From Clavibacter tessellarius (GTDB lineage Bacteria > Actinomycetota > Actinomycetes > Actinomycetales > Microbacteriaceae): a stretch of DNA of 64,000 nucleotides. Positions 15,533-24,016 of the stretch are shown one piece after another. The position numbers and the translations under genes are program-made. Under the pieces are notes generated by a model, which saw only the letters and a program-made list of their open reading frames with translations, did not search any database and was not told where the DNA came from. The stretch's first letter is position 1, and every line of letters begins with the position of its first letter. The stretch covers positions 62,001-126,000 of the forward strand of contig NZ_LQXA01000028.1 in the NCBI RefSeq assembly GCF_001618005.1. Reading direction: 5' to 3'.

Positions 15533-18500
15533 GTGTGGCGTGCCAATGAACGATCCGACGACGACGACGACCTGCTCTCCGGGTTCGCCGCCGAGCATCT
15601 TGAGGACCCCCACGTGAACGCTTCCCACAACAGCACCAGCCCCCACGACCTCCGCGTCGGCGACGTGCAGCTGGGCAGCGGCAACGTGGCCGAGCCCCGC
15701 TGGCGCGAGTGGCGCGAGCAGCTGGCCGGCATCGGCGGGCCCTCGCCCCTCCTCCACTTCGTCGACGTGCCCGGCGCGCGCATCGAGCTGAGCACCACGC
15801 ATCCCGGCGGCCTCGCGCAGTTCATCACGGGCAAGACGACCCTGCTGTCGTCCCTCATCCGCGACGAGCTCGCGCTCCGCAGCGCCCGCAAGGCCGCGAA
15901 CAGGATCACCCAGAAGGGCATCGAGCTGGTCTCGGCCCGGGGCATCGAGTCGATCCACCTCGCCATCGGCCTCGCCGAGTGGCGCTTCGCCGACGAGCAG
16001 TTCCGCGCGCCGGTGCTCCTGCGCCCGCTCGCCATCCGCCGCCACGGCAGCGACTACGAGGTGCGCCTCAAGGGGCAGCCGTTCCTCAACCCGGCGCTCG
16101 CTCGGGCGCTCGAGGAGCAGTTCCAGATCACGCTCGACGCCGAGTCGTTCGTCGCGCTCGCCGTGCAGAACGGCGCGTTCAAGCCGCAGCCGGTCATCGA
16201 CCGCCTGCGCGGCCTCACCTCGCACCTGCCCGCCTTCGCGGTGCAGCCGCGCCTCGTCGTCTCCTCGTTCGCCGAGGTCGGCCGCGCGCTCGCCGAGGAC
16301 GCTGAGCACCTCGACCACCTCGTGATCGACGCCATCGCCGGCAACCCCACCGCCAAGTGGGGCGTCGGCGAGGCCTACGCGCCGGTGGATCCGATCCCGC
16401 AGGACCAGCGCCCGCCCGTCACCGACACCCTGCTGCTCGACGCGGATCCGGAGCAGGAGTACGTCATCGCGCAGATCAACGCGGGCAACTCGCTCGTGGT
16501 GACGACGCTTCCCGGCACGGGCGGCACGCAGACGATCGTCAACTCCATCGGCTGCCTCGTCGCGCAGAACAAGCGCGTGCTCGTGGTGAGCCCCCGCGCC
16601 TCCTCGCTGAAGGGCATCGGCCAGCGCCTGGCCGACGTGGGGCTGCCGGGCCTCGCCGTCGCACCGAAGTCGCTGAAGCGCGACGTGGTGCAGTCCATCG
16701 TCCGCAACGAGAAGGCCGCGCCCGCGCAGACCGCCGAGGTCGACGACGCGCTCGTGCGTCTGCGCCACGTGCTGCTCGACTACCGCTTCGCGCTCGGCCG
16801 CCCCGACGCCGAGCTCGGCGTCTCCGTGCTCGACGCGCTCGGCGAGCTCTCTCGCCTCGCGCTGCTCCCCAGCCCGCCGGCCACCACCGCGCGCCTCACC
16901 CGCGCCGCCGTGACGGCCATCGCGCACGACCGCGCGAGCGCCGCCGCCTCCCTCGTGAAGGCCGCGAGCCTCGGCGAGTTCCGCTACGGCCCGGGCGACT
17001 CGCCCTGGTACGGCGCCACCTTCCCCACGAGCGCCGCCGCGAGCCACGCGCACGACCTCGCGAAGTCGCTGTCCGCCGACGGCCTCCCGCGCCTCCTCGA
17101 GCGGGCCGACGAGCTCATCGGCCAGACGCGCATGCGCGCCTACCGCTCCATCGACGAGCTCGGCGTGTACCTCCGCCTCCTGCTCGACGTGCGCGAGACC
17201 CTCGACAAGTTCCAGCCCGTCGTCTTCGACCGGTCGCTCAGCGAGATCATCGCGGCCACCGGGTCCCGCCGCGACGCCCCCGAGATGACGAGCATCACCC
17301 GCCGTCGCCTCCGCAAGCTGGCGCGCGAGTACGTGCGCCCGGGCGTCCACATCTCCGACATGCACGAGAGTCTCCAGGCGATCCAGAAGCAGCGGATCCT
17401 GTGGCAGCGCTACGTCGCGGTCGGCTCGACCCCGGAGGTCCCGCGCGGCATCTCCGACGTGCACGTCCGCTTCCAGGAGGTCGCCGCCGACCTCCGCGTG
17501 CTCGACGAGCCGCTGAGCATGCTCACCCGGCCCACCCCGCTCGCCGAGCTGCCCGTCGACGAGCTGCGCGAGAAGGTCGCCCAGCTCGCCGAGGACAGCG
17601 AGGTGCTGCAGAACCTGCAGGAGCGCACCTCCCTGCTGGCCGAGCTCCGCCGCCTCGACCTCGACCCGCTGCTCCGCGACCTCTCCGACCGGCACGTGCC
17701 GCAGGAGGCCGTCGCCGCCGAGCTCGAGCTCGCCTGGTGGCAGTCCGTGCTCGAGCAGATGCTCGCGGGCGACAAGGCGCTCCTCAACGCGAACACGAGC
17801 GTGCTCGACCGGCTCGAGTCCGACTTCCGCCTCGTCGACGAGGCGCACGCGACCGCGAGCGCGGGCCTCCTGGCCTGGCAGCTCGCGGAGACGTGGAAGA
17901 TCGGCGTGGTCGACTGGCCCGAGGAGGCGCACCACCTGCGCCAGCTGCTCGGCGGATCCGCCCCCGTCGACGCCGCGGCCCTCCACCACTCAGCGCCCCA
18001 CCTCTCGCGCACGATCGCGCCGGTCTGGCTCGCGTCGCCCTACGAGGTGCCGGCGATCACCGACGAGATGCCCTTCGACGCCGTGTTCCTCGTGGACGCC
18101 GGCGCTATGACGCTCGCGGAGGCCCTCGGCGGCATCCGGCGCGGCAAGCAGACCGTGGTCTTCGGGGATCCCGTCACGCAGACGCCGTCGCCGTTCACGA
18201 TCGCGGTCGTGCCGCAGCCGGAGCGCTCGACGCCGCAGCTCGCGGACGACGACTCGACGCTCGAGGAGCGCCACGCCGACTCCGCCCTCGCGCGCCTCGG
18301 CGAGCTCCTGCCCTCCCTCGCGCTCACCCGCAGCTACCGCGCGGGCGGCGAGGACCTGGCCGAGCTCGTCAACCGCCGGTTCTACGGCGGCCGCATCCAG
18401 TCGCTCCCGTGGGCCGGCACGTTCCTCGGCCACGGCAGCCTGTCGCTCGACTTCGTCGCCGACGGCCACGGCATGCCCGACGAGGACACCGGCGCCGTCG

Positions 18501-19339
18501 AGAGCGTCGACGCCGAGGTGATCCGCGTGGTGGAGCTCGTGCTCGACCATGCGAGCCACCGTCCGCGCGAGTCCCTCATGGTCATCACCGCGAGCGCCCG
18601 GCACGCCGTGCGCGTGCAGCAGGCCGTGCTCCATGCGGCGGCCAAGCGCAGCGACGTCACCGAGTTCTTCATCGGCGACCGCGCGGAGCCGTTCATGGTC
18701 GCGACCCTCGAGCAGTGCGTCGCGCAGAGCCGCGACCGCGTCATCTTCTCCGTCGGCTACGGCCGCACCCCGCACGGCCGCGTGCTGTCGAACTTCGGCT
18801 CGCTCGCGGCTCCCGGCGGGGAGCGCCTGCTCGCGGTCGCCATGACGCGCGCCCGCCGCTCGATGGTCGTGGTCTCCTGCTTCCAGCCGTCGGACATCGA
18901 CCAGGACCGGATGAAGCACGGCATCGTCGCGCTCGCCCAGATCCTGTCCGAGGCGGAGGCGCGCTTCCGCGAGGACCCGATCCCGGACGACGGCGACGCC
19001 ATGCTCGTCGACCTCGCCCGCCGCCTCGAGGGCCTCGGCCTCGCGCCCGCCCTCGGCCACCGCGACAAGCTCGGCCTCGTGGCGTCCTACGGCGGCCGGG
19101 CCATCGCGATCGAGACCGACCCGGTCGTCAACCAGACGAGCCTCCGCGAGTCGCTGCGCCTGCGGCCCGAGATGCTCAAGCGGCTCGGCTGGCACTACCT
19201 CCGCGTGCACTCCTTCGAGCTGTTCGCGGATCCGGATGCCGTCGCCCGCCGCATCGCCACCGCCCTCGGCGCCATCTCCGACGCGCACCCGGTCACCGCG
19301 CCCGTGCAGGTGCAGGCCGGCGCGCACCGGGCGGATTGA
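15533..19339 (+). CDS. Large helicase-fold protein with degenerate ATPase and nuclease motifs
   Basis: A 1268-aa protein laid out like DUF4011/UvrD-type SF1 helicases with a C-terminal MTES_1575-type nuclease domain, but the catalytic residues look lost. The P-loop (residues 326-334) reads LPGTGGTQT, with Gly where Walker A Lys is expected. The Walker B region around Asp855 reads FLVDAGAM instead of a DEA pattern. Other motifs keep their order: GDPVTQTPSPF, LTRSYRAGGEDLAELVNRRFYGG, and AVAMTRARRSMVVVSCF. The C-terminal REase-like segment (GGRAIAIETDP ... LKRLGWHYLRVHSFELFADP) lacks an obvious ExK. The start is GTG 15533, 6 nt behind a TACTGT -10. An acidic N-terminus precedes the fold. The open frame is intact over 3.8 kb, so it is under selection, perhaps as a structural DNA-binding protein. 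Confidence 0.7.
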   Translation: MWRANERSDDDDDLLSGFAAEHLEDPHVNASHNSTSPHDLRVGDVQLGSGNVAEPRWREWREQLAGIGGPSPLLHFVDVPGARIELSTTHPGGLAQFITGKTTLLSSLIRDELALRSARKAANRITQKGIELVSARGIESIHLAIGLAEWRFADEQFRAPVLLRPLAIRRHGSDYEVRLKGQPFLNPALARALEEQFQITLDAESFVALAVQNGAFKPQPVIDRLRGLTSHLPAFAVQPRLVVSSFAEVGRALAEDAEHLDHLVIDAIAGNPTAKWGVGEAYAPVDPIPQDQRPPVTDTLLLDADPEQEYVIAQINAGNSLVVTTLPGTGGTQTIVNSIGCLVAQNKRVLVVSPRASSLKGIGQRLADVGLPGLAVAPKSLKRDVVQSIVRNEKAAPAQTAEVDDALVRLRHVLLDYRFALGRPDAELGVSVLDALGELSRLALLPSPPATTARLTRAAVTAIAHDRASAAASLVKAASLGEFRYGPGDSPWYGATFPTSAAASHAHDLAKSLSADGLPRLLERADELIGQTRMRAYRSIDELGVYLRLLLDVRETLDKFQPVVFDRSLSEIIAATGSRRDAPEMTSITRRRLRKLAREYVRPGVHISDMHESLQAIQKQRILWQRYVAVGSTPEVPRGISDVHVRFQEVAADLRVLDEPLSMLTRPTPLAELPVDELREKVAQLAEDSEVLQNLQERTSLLAELRRLDLDPLLRDLSDRHVPQEAVAAELELAWWQSVLEQMLAGDKALLNANTSVLDRLESDFRLVDEAHATASAGLLAWQLAETWKIGVVDWPEEAHHLRQLLGGSAPVDAAALHHSAPHLSRTIAPVWLASPYEVPAITDEMPFDAVFLVDAGAMTLAEALGGIRRGKQTVVFGDPVTQTPSPFTIAVVPQPERSTPQLADDDSTLEERHADSALARLGELLPSLALTRSYRAGGEDLAELVNRRFYGGRIQSLPWAGTFLGHGSLSLDFVADGHGMPDEDTGAVESVDAEVIRVVELVLDHASHRPRESLMVITASARHAVRVQQAVLHAAAKRSDVTEFFIGDRAEPFMVATLEQCVAQSRDRVIFSVGYGRTPHGRVLSNFGSLAAPGGERLLAVAMTRARRSMVVVSCFQPSDIDQDRMKHGIVALAQILSEAEARFREDPIPDDGDAMLVDLARRLEGLGLAPALGHRDKLGLVASYGGRAIAIETDPVVNQTSLRESLRLRPEMLKRLGWHYLRVHSFELFADPDAVARRIATALGAISDAHPVTAPVQVQAGAHRAD

Positions 19340-19587
19340 TGCCGGAGCGCGATCCGTCGGACGCCGACGGCCACCCGCACGCCGCGGGGGAGCCCCGGCC
19401 GGCGCGCCGGCCGCGGCGCGCGTCGACTCCGCCCGTGCCGGGATCCGACCCCACGCCCCAGGCCGACGCGCGCGTCCCCGCGGTGCGCGCCGCCGAGGAC
19501 GCGCCGCAGGGCTGGGGCGACGCGCCCGCGTCGGCCGACACCAACGACGACCGCCTCCGGCTCGACCGCCCGCCCCACTGGGGCTGA
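19339..19587 (+). CDS. Small proline-rich protein coupled to the helicase-fold gene
   Basis: 82 aa, disordered, rich in Pro, Ala, Arg and Asp. It ends in an acidic and aromatic tail NDDRLRLDRPPHWG. The ATG overlaps the preceding stop by one base (TGATG), so translation is coupled. I recognise no family. The distinct C-terminus after a low-complexity body suggests a short linear motif that binds the upstream protein. Confidence 0.6.
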   Translation: MPERDPSDADGHPHAAGEPRPARRPRRASTPPVPGSDPTPQADARVPAVRAAEDAPQGWGDAPASADTNDDRLRLDRPPHWG

Positions 19588-19632
19588 GCGGACGGACCGG
19601 AGGCGGTCGGTCGTGCGGGAGCGCGGATCCCG

Positions 19633-20115
19633 CTAGGCGGGCTTCCCGGTCTCGGCCGCGTGCTGGCCGGTCGGCGACGGCACCGTGTGCGAGCCCTCGG
19701 GCGAGGGCCGCCCGGCGAGCAGGTCGCGGATCTCGATGAGCAGCTCGGTCTCGGTCGGCGGCACGTCCTTCGGCGTGGCCTCCTCCTCGGCCTTCTGCTT
19801 GGCGAACGCCACCTTCTTGAGGTGGTTCACGGGCAGCACGAGCGCGAAGTAGACGACGGCCGCGACGATGAGGAAGTTGAGGACCGCGGCGATCACGGCG
19901 CCGAAGTAGATGGTGGCCTCGCCGCCCGACGCCTTCGGGATCCCGACAGGCAGAGCCTCCGCGAGGTCCTTCGCGTCGAAGAGCGCCCCTATGACCGGGT
20001 TGAAGACCGACGTGACGATGGCCGTCACGATCGCGGTGAACGCGGCGCCGATGACGACCGCGACCGCGAGGTCGATGACGTTGCCGCGGAGGATGAACTC
20101 CTTGAAGCCCTTCAC
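19633..20115 (-). CDS. mscL: Large-conductance mechanosensitive channel MscL
   Basis: A 160-aa membrane protein that opens under turgor to release solutes. It begins with the family signature MKGFKEFILRGNVIDLAVAVVIGAAFTAIVTAIV (amphipathic S1 helix plus TM1). TM2 (VIAAVLNFLIVAAVVYFALV) and a cytoplasmic helix (TETELLIEIRDLL) follow. The 25-residue tail beyond that helix is Pro/Ser-rich. The start is GTG 20115 with AGGAG upstream. It is last in a minus-strand run after the cyclo-ligase and zinc-ribbon genes. Confidence 0.95.
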   Translation of the reverse strand: MKGFKEFILRGNVIDLAVAVVIGAAFTAIVTAIVTSVFNPVIGALFDAKDLAEALPVGIPKASGGEATIYFGAVIAAVLNFLIVAAVVYFALVLPVNHLKKVAFAKQKAEEEATPKDVPPTETELLIEIRDLLAGRPSPEGSHTVPSPTGQHAAETGKPA

Positions 20116-20143
20116 GGGTGCTCCTGTCGTGCGGGCCGCCCGA

Positions 20144-20578
20144 TCAGGTGGACGGCGAGGACGGACCGGAGCCCGAGGACGCGGGACCGGAGGGGGTGCT
20201 GGGGGCCACGGTACCGGAGCCCTGGCCCGTGGTGCCCGACCCCGAGGAGTCGGACGACGAGGACGACGAGGACGACGAGGACGACGAGGACGACGAGTCA
20301 GACGAGGATGACGACGAGTCGGACGACGAGGACGACGACGCGTCGCCCGACTTCGCCGACGACGACCCCGACGACGACCGCGACCGCTTCGCCGCGTCCT
20401 CGGTGCGCGAGTCGTTGCGGTAGAAGCCGCTGCCGGTGAAGCTCACGCCCACCGCCGCGAAGAGCTTGCGGAGCTTGCCGCCGCACACGGGGCACTCGGT
20501 GAGGGAGTCGTCGGTGAACGCCTGCACGATGTCGAAGGCGTTGCCGCACAGCGTGCAGCGGTAGGAGTACGTGGGCAT
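20144..20578 (-). CDS. FmdB-type zinc-ribbon protein with poly-Ser tail
   Basis: A 144-aa protein. The first 40 residues are a zinc ribbon with C8-x2-C11 and C29-x2-C32 (YRCTLCG, ECPVCGG), as in the FmdB/putative regulatory family. SFTGSGFYRND follows, also conserved. From about residue 66 the protein is almost pure Ser with Asp/Gly, including a run of 15 Ser, then a Thr/Pro/Ser end. Family members often stop soon after the ribbon, so this tail is an expansion. It starts 6 nt after the cyclo-ligase stop, in one operon. Confidence 0.85.
   Translation of the reverse strand: MPTYSYRCTLCGNAFDIVQAFTDDSLTECPVCGGKLRKLFAAVGVSFTGSGFYRNDSRTEDAAKRSRSSSGSSSAKSGDASSSSSSDSSSSSSDSSSSSSSSSSSSSSSDSSGSGTTGQGSGTVAPSTPSGPASSGSGPSSPST
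20251..20295. repeat. Nine-base tandem repeat (GACGACGAG-type)
   Basis: About five units of GACGACGAG run through the Ser-coding tail of the zinc-ribbon gene, followed by degenerate copies to about 20340. Unit gain or loss keeps the frame. Confidence 0.7.
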
Positions 20579-20584
20579 GGGTCC

Positions 20585-21160
20585 CTAGAAGGAGTGGATG
20601 AGGGTCGGGGTCACGATGCCGTCGACCGGCATGTCGTGCTTCTCCCGCGGGAGCTCGTCGACGAACTCGGCGTCGAACACCACAGCGTAGACCGGGGGAC
20701 AGGCCTCCATGGATCCGAGGGTCTTGTCGAAGTAGCCGCGGCCCCAGCCCATGCGCATGCCGCCCTGGTCCACCGCGGCGGCGGGCACGATGATCAGGTC
20801 GACGTCGTTGATCGCGATCGGACCGAGCAGCTCGCCCACCGGCTCCGGCAGGCCGAACAGGCCCTCGGTCTCGGTGCCGTCGCTGACGACCCAGTCGAGC
20901 AGGCCGTCGTCTCGGGACACCGGCAGGAGCACCCGGAGGCCGTCCGCGTGCAGCCGCTGGAGGAAAGGCCGGGTGGTCGGCTCGTCGACGGTGGAGAGGT
21001 AGCAGGCGACGCGACGCGCGTCATGGTTCGCCACCAGCTCGGTCAGCCGGCTGGTCAGCCCGTGGGCCGCCTCGTCGCGCTCGGTCGAGGTCATCTGGCG
21101 ACGACGCTCCCGCAGCTGGGCCCGCAGGGCCCTCTTCTCGTTGGGGACATCGCTCGGCAT
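20585..21160 (-). CDS. 5-formyltetrahydrofolate cyclo-ligase
   Basis: 191 aa. It converts 5-formyl-THF to 5,10-methenyl-THF with ATP. Family features are the N-terminal KRALRAQLRERRR basic helix, IIVPAAAVDQGGMRMGWGRGYFDKTL (the substrate and phosphate loop GxGxGYFD), and DFEFVDELPREKHDMPVDGIVT-like C-terminal motif (here DAEFVDELPREKHDMPVD). TAGACT at 21167-21172 lies 6 nt before the ATG, so the transcript is probably leaderless. It is divergent from galU with only 22 bp between start codons. Confidence 0.93.
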   Translation of the reverse strand: MPSDVPNEKRALRAQLRERRRQMTSTERDEAAHGLTSRLTELVANHDARRVACYLSTVDEPTTRPFLQRLHADGLRVLLPVSRDDGLLDWVVSDGTETEGLFGLPEPVGELLGPIAINDVDLIIVPAAAVDQGGMRMGWGRGYFDKTLGSMEACPPVYAVVFDAEFVDELPREKHDMPVDGIVTPTLIHSF

Positions 21161-21166
21161 GGGTCG

Positions 21167-21176
21167 AGTCTAGGTA
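21167..21176. promoter_or_regulatory. Overlapping divergent -10 elements (cyclo-ligase / galU)
   Basis: TAGACT on the minus strand (21167-21172) and TAGGTA on the plus strand (21171-21176) overlap by two bases. Each lies 6 nt before its start codon. The plus-strand hexamer lacks the final consensus T. Confidence 0.5.
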
Positions 21177-21182
21177 GCTTTT

Positions 21183-22097
21183 GTGGATACGCTCGATCGC
21201 ATGGTCACCCACATCACGAAGGCTGTCATCCCCGCGGCGGGGCTCGGGACGCGGTTCCTGCCCGCCACGAAAGCGATGCCGAAGGAGATGCTGCCGGTCG
21301 TGGACCGCCCGGCCATCCAGTACGTGGTGGAGGAGGCGGTTGGCGCGGGCCTCCACGACGTCCTCATGATCACGGGCCGCAACAAGACCGCCCTCGAGAA
21401 CCACTTCGACCGCAACGCCGAGCTCGAGGCCACCCTCCAGCTCAAGGGCGACGACGCCAAGCTCCGCAAGGTCAACGAGTCCACCGACCTCGCCGACATG
21501 CACTACGTCCGCCAGGGCGACCCGAAGGGCCTCGGCCACGCGGTGCTCCGCGCCGAGATGCACGTGGGCCGCGAGCCCTTCGCCGTGCTCCTCGGCGACG
21601 ACATCATCGACAAGCGCGACGTGCTCCTCTCCCGCATGATCGAGGTCCAGCTCGAGCGCGGCTGCTCCGTCGTCGCGCTCCTCGAGGTGGATCCCTCGCA
21701 GACGCACCTCTACGGCGTGGCCACGGTCGAGGCGACGGACGACGACGACGTCGTGCGCATCACCGGGATGGTCGAGAAGCCGGCCGCCGGCACCGCGCCG
21801 TCCAACCTCGCGATCATCGGCCGCTACGTGCTGCGCCCCGAGGTCTTCGACGTGCTGCACAAGACGGAGCCCGGCAAGGGCGGCGAGATCCAGCTCACCG
21901 ACGCGCTCGAGAAGATGGCGGCCGCTCCCGAGTGGACCGGCGGCGTCTACGGCGTCGTCTTCCGCGGCCGCCGCTACGACACGGGCGACCGGCTCGACTA
22001 CCTGAAGGCCATCGTGCAGCTCGGCGTCGACCACGAGGACCTCGGCGAGGGCCTGCGCGAATGGCTGCCCGAGTTCGTCAAGACGCTCGAGCGCTGA
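21183..22097 (+). CDS. galU: UTP-glucose-1-phosphate uridylyltransferase
   Basis: 304 aa. It makes UDP-glucose for cell-envelope glycans and exopolysaccharide. The nucleotide-binding signature is KAVIPAAGLGTRFLPATKAMPKEMLPVVDRPAIQYVVEEA near residues 13-48. AVLLGDDIID is the metal/sugar loop and GMVEKP the later motif. The GTG at 21183 fits the leaderless spacing; an ATG at 21201 would remove six residues and cannot be excluded. It is followed by rimJ-like and sepX-like genes, the order seen around galU in many actinobacteria. Confidence 0.95.
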   Translation: MDTLDRMVTHITKAVIPAAGLGTRFLPATKAMPKEMLPVVDRPAIQYVVEEAVGAGLHDVLMITGRNKTALENHFDRNAELEATLQLKGDDAKLRKVNESTDLADMHYVRQGDPKGLGHAVLRAEMHVGREPFAVLLGDDIIDKRDVLLSRMIEVQLERGCSVVALLEVDPSQTHLYGVATVEATDDDDVVRITGMVEKPAAGTAPSNLAIIGRYVLRPEVFDVLHKTEPGKGGEIQLTDALEKMAAAPEWTGGVYGVVFRGRRYDTGDRLDYLKAIVQLGVDHEDLGEGLREWLPEFVKTLER

Positions 22098-22183
22098 TCC
22101 GCGCGCACGGCGGTCGGCCCGCCTCCGGGGATCCGCTCCGCGCGGCATACCCGGCGCGCGGCGCCACCCGACCCGGTCGGGCC

Positions 22184-22189
22184 TAGGCT
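22184..22189 (+). promoter_or_regulatory. Leaderless -10 element (TAGGCT)
   Basis: TAGGCT, 7 nt, GTG 22197. The ATG at 22191 would be only 1 nt from the hexamer, which argues for the GTG. Confidence 0.5.
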
Positions 22190-22196
22190 CATGGAC

Positions 22197-22859
22197 GTGC
22201 CGCAGACCGTACCCACCATGCGGGACGGGCGCATCTCCGTCCGCCCCATCCGGCTCCGCGACTCGCGGGCCCTCGAGCGCTCGCTGCTCGACAACCGCTC
22301 GTGGCTCCGCAAGTGGGAGGCGACCAGCCCCTACGCGCCCATGGCGTTCGACACCCGCGCGAGCATCCGGTCGCTCCAGGCCAACGCGCGGGCGGGCCTC
22401 GGCGTGCCGCTCGTCATCGAGTACGACGACGAGTTCGCCGGCCAGCTCAACGTCTCGTCCATCGCCTACGGCTCGCTCTCGAGCGCGACCATCGGCTACT
22501 GGGTCGGCCAGGACTTCGCCGGCCGGAACGTGACGCCTACGGCCGTCGCGCTCGCCACCGACCACTGCTTCACCACGCTCGGGCTCCACCGGATGGAGAT
22601 CTGCATCCGCCCGGAGAACGCCCCCAGCCTCCGCGTCGTGCAGAAGCTCGGCTTCCGGTACGAGGGCCTGCGACGCCGCTACATCCACATCAACGGCGAC
22701 TGGCGCGACCACTTCTGCTTCGGCCTCGTGGTGGAGGAGCTGTCCACCAGCGTGCTCGACCGCTGGAAGCAGGGCGGCGTGGACCCGGAGTGGTCGCGCG
22801 TGCCCGACGCCGATGTCGAGGCGGCCGCAGCCCCGCTCGCCGTGCAGCGCCGCATCTGA
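22197..22859 (+). CDS. rimJ: GNAT acetyltransferase, RimJ/RimL type
   Basis: 220 aa from the chosen GTG (222 from ATG 22191). The GNAT fold is visible: ISVRPIRLRDSRALERSLL at the start, TIGYWVGQDFAGRNVTPTAVALATDHCFTTLGLHRMEICIRPENAPSLRVVQKLGFRYEG as the acetyl-CoA and beta-bulge region, and YIHINGDWRDHFCFGLV at the end. Relatives acetylate N-terminal residues of ribosomal or other proteins. In mycobacteria and streptomycetes a rimJ-like gene sits between galU-moeA/glp and the sepX/glpR gene. Here no moeA-like gene intervenes. Confidence 0.85.
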   Translation: MPQTVPTMRDGRISVRPIRLRDSRALERSLLDNRSWLRKWEATSPYAPMAFDTRASIRSLQANARAGLGVPLVIEYDDEFAGQLNVSSIAYGSLSSATIGYWVGQDFAGRNVTPTAVALATDHCFTTLGLHRMEICIRPENAPSLRVVQKLGFRYEGLRRRYIHINGDWRDHFCFGLVVEELSTSVLDRWKQGGVDPEWSRVPDADVEAAAAPLAVQRRI

Positions 22860-22972
22860 CCCGGGATCCGGCGCCGGTCCGGCTGCCGGCCGGGTCCGGC
22901 CCGCGCCTGCGGATGCGCCGGTCCAGCGGTGGACACGCGGCGCGCTTCCCGCGCCGTGCGCCCCCGACCTCC

Positions 22973-22978
22973 TAGCCT
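22973..22978 (+). promoter_or_regulatory. Leaderless -10 element (TAGCCT)
   Basis: TAGCCT, 6 nt, ATG 22985. Confidence 0.55.
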
Positions 22979-22984
22979 CGGGAC

Positions 22985-23950
22985 ATGCAATCCGGCGGCA
23001 TCATCATCGCGCTCTCCGCGGTGCTCTGGCTCGCCTACCTCCTGCCCACGTGGCTGCACCGGCGCCAGTACATGGCGACCGAGCGCAACGCCGTGCGGCT
23101 GCAGCAGACCCTGCGGATCCTGGCCGAGACGGCCGAGGTCCCCGACGCGGTGCGGGCCGAGACCAGCGCCCGCAGCGTCGTCGAGCAGCAGCGCGCGCTC
23201 CGCCGCGCCGCCGAAGAAGCCGAAGCCGCCGCGCGCGCGCGAGACGCCGCCGCCCAGCGCGCCCTACCGAAAGTGGCCCCCGTGTCCGCAACGTCGCCCT
23301 CCGCCGCCACGCGCCTCCGCCGCACCCGGCTCGTCGCCACCGCGATCCTCGCGCTCGCCCTCGTGGGCGTCGTCGCCGGCATCGCCCAGGTCGCCGGCGG
23401 TGCCGCGTGGACGCTGCTCGTGATCTCGTCCCTCGCCACCATGGGATCGCTCGCGATCCTGCAGCGCATGTCCCAGGTCGCCGCCGCCCGCCGCCTCCAG
23501 GCGCCCGAGGCCCGGCCGCGACCCCAGACCGGCTTCACCGACTTCCACGAGTCCGCCGAGCAGCCCGCCGCGCCCGTCGCCGAGCGGGAGGAGGGCGAGT
23601 CGTGGACCCCCGTCCCCGTCCCGAAGCCGCTCTACCTCTCGCGCTCGCAGGCGCCCGGCCCGCGACCCGGCGCCGGCAACGCGCCGCGCACGCCGCTGTC
23701 GCCCGTCGAGGAGATGCGCCGCGCCGCCGCCGCGTCGGAGGAGACGCTCCGCCGCGCGCACCTCGAGCCCGAGGTCGCGCGCCTGTCCGCCGAGGAGGAG
23801 GCCGCGCCCGCCGCATCCGCCGCTCCGCTCGCGCCCGCCGCGCGCACCGCTCCGGACAGCCGCTTCTCGCGCATGGGCATCGTGGATGACGCCGAGCCCG
23901 GCATGGGCGACCTCGACGAGGTGCTGCGGCGCCGCAGGGCCGTCGGCTGA
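22985..23950 (+). CDS. sepX: SepX/GlpR-like divisome membrane protein
   Basis: 321 aa. The N-terminus is a membrane helix (GGIIIALSAVLWLAYLLPTWLHRRQYM) followed by a long charged helix (about 35-95, RAETSARSVVEQQRALRRAAEEAEAA). Two close membrane helices lie at about 114-160. A disordered Pro/Ala-rich region ends in the short motif MGDLDEVLRRRRAVG. Topology and the galU-rimJ neighbourhood match actinobacterial SepX (Streptomyces) and GlpR (Mycobacterium/Corynebacterium), membrane partners of the cell-division ring. Assignment rests on context and layout, not on a catalytic motif. Confidence 0.65.
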   Translation: MQSGGIIIALSAVLWLAYLLPTWLHRRQYMATERNAVRLQQTLRILAETAEVPDAVRAETSARSVVEQQRALRRAAEEAEAAARARDAAAQRALPKVAPVSATSPSAATRLRRTRLVATAILALALVGVVAGIAQVAGGAAWTLLVISSLATMGSLAILQRMSQVAAARRLQAPEARPRPQTGFTDFHESAEQPAAPVAEREEGESWTPVPVPKPLYLSRSQAPGPRPGAGNAPRTPLSPVEEMRRAAAASEETLRRAHLEPEVARLSAEEEAAPAASAAPLAPAARTAPDSRFSRMGIVDDAEPGMGDLDEVLRRRRAVG

Positions 23951-24016
23951 CCCCTCGTCTCCGGGCCGCGCGGTTCGGAGGGCTCCCCGTGACGTGGTAG
24001 TCTCGTGGAGTTGTCA

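Noticed and set aside
15245-17989. Long minus-strand frame opposite the helicase-fold gene
   Set aside because: It reads through the tRNA-Arg and is the antisense of a better frame; repetitive Arg/Glu/Leu composition without a fold.
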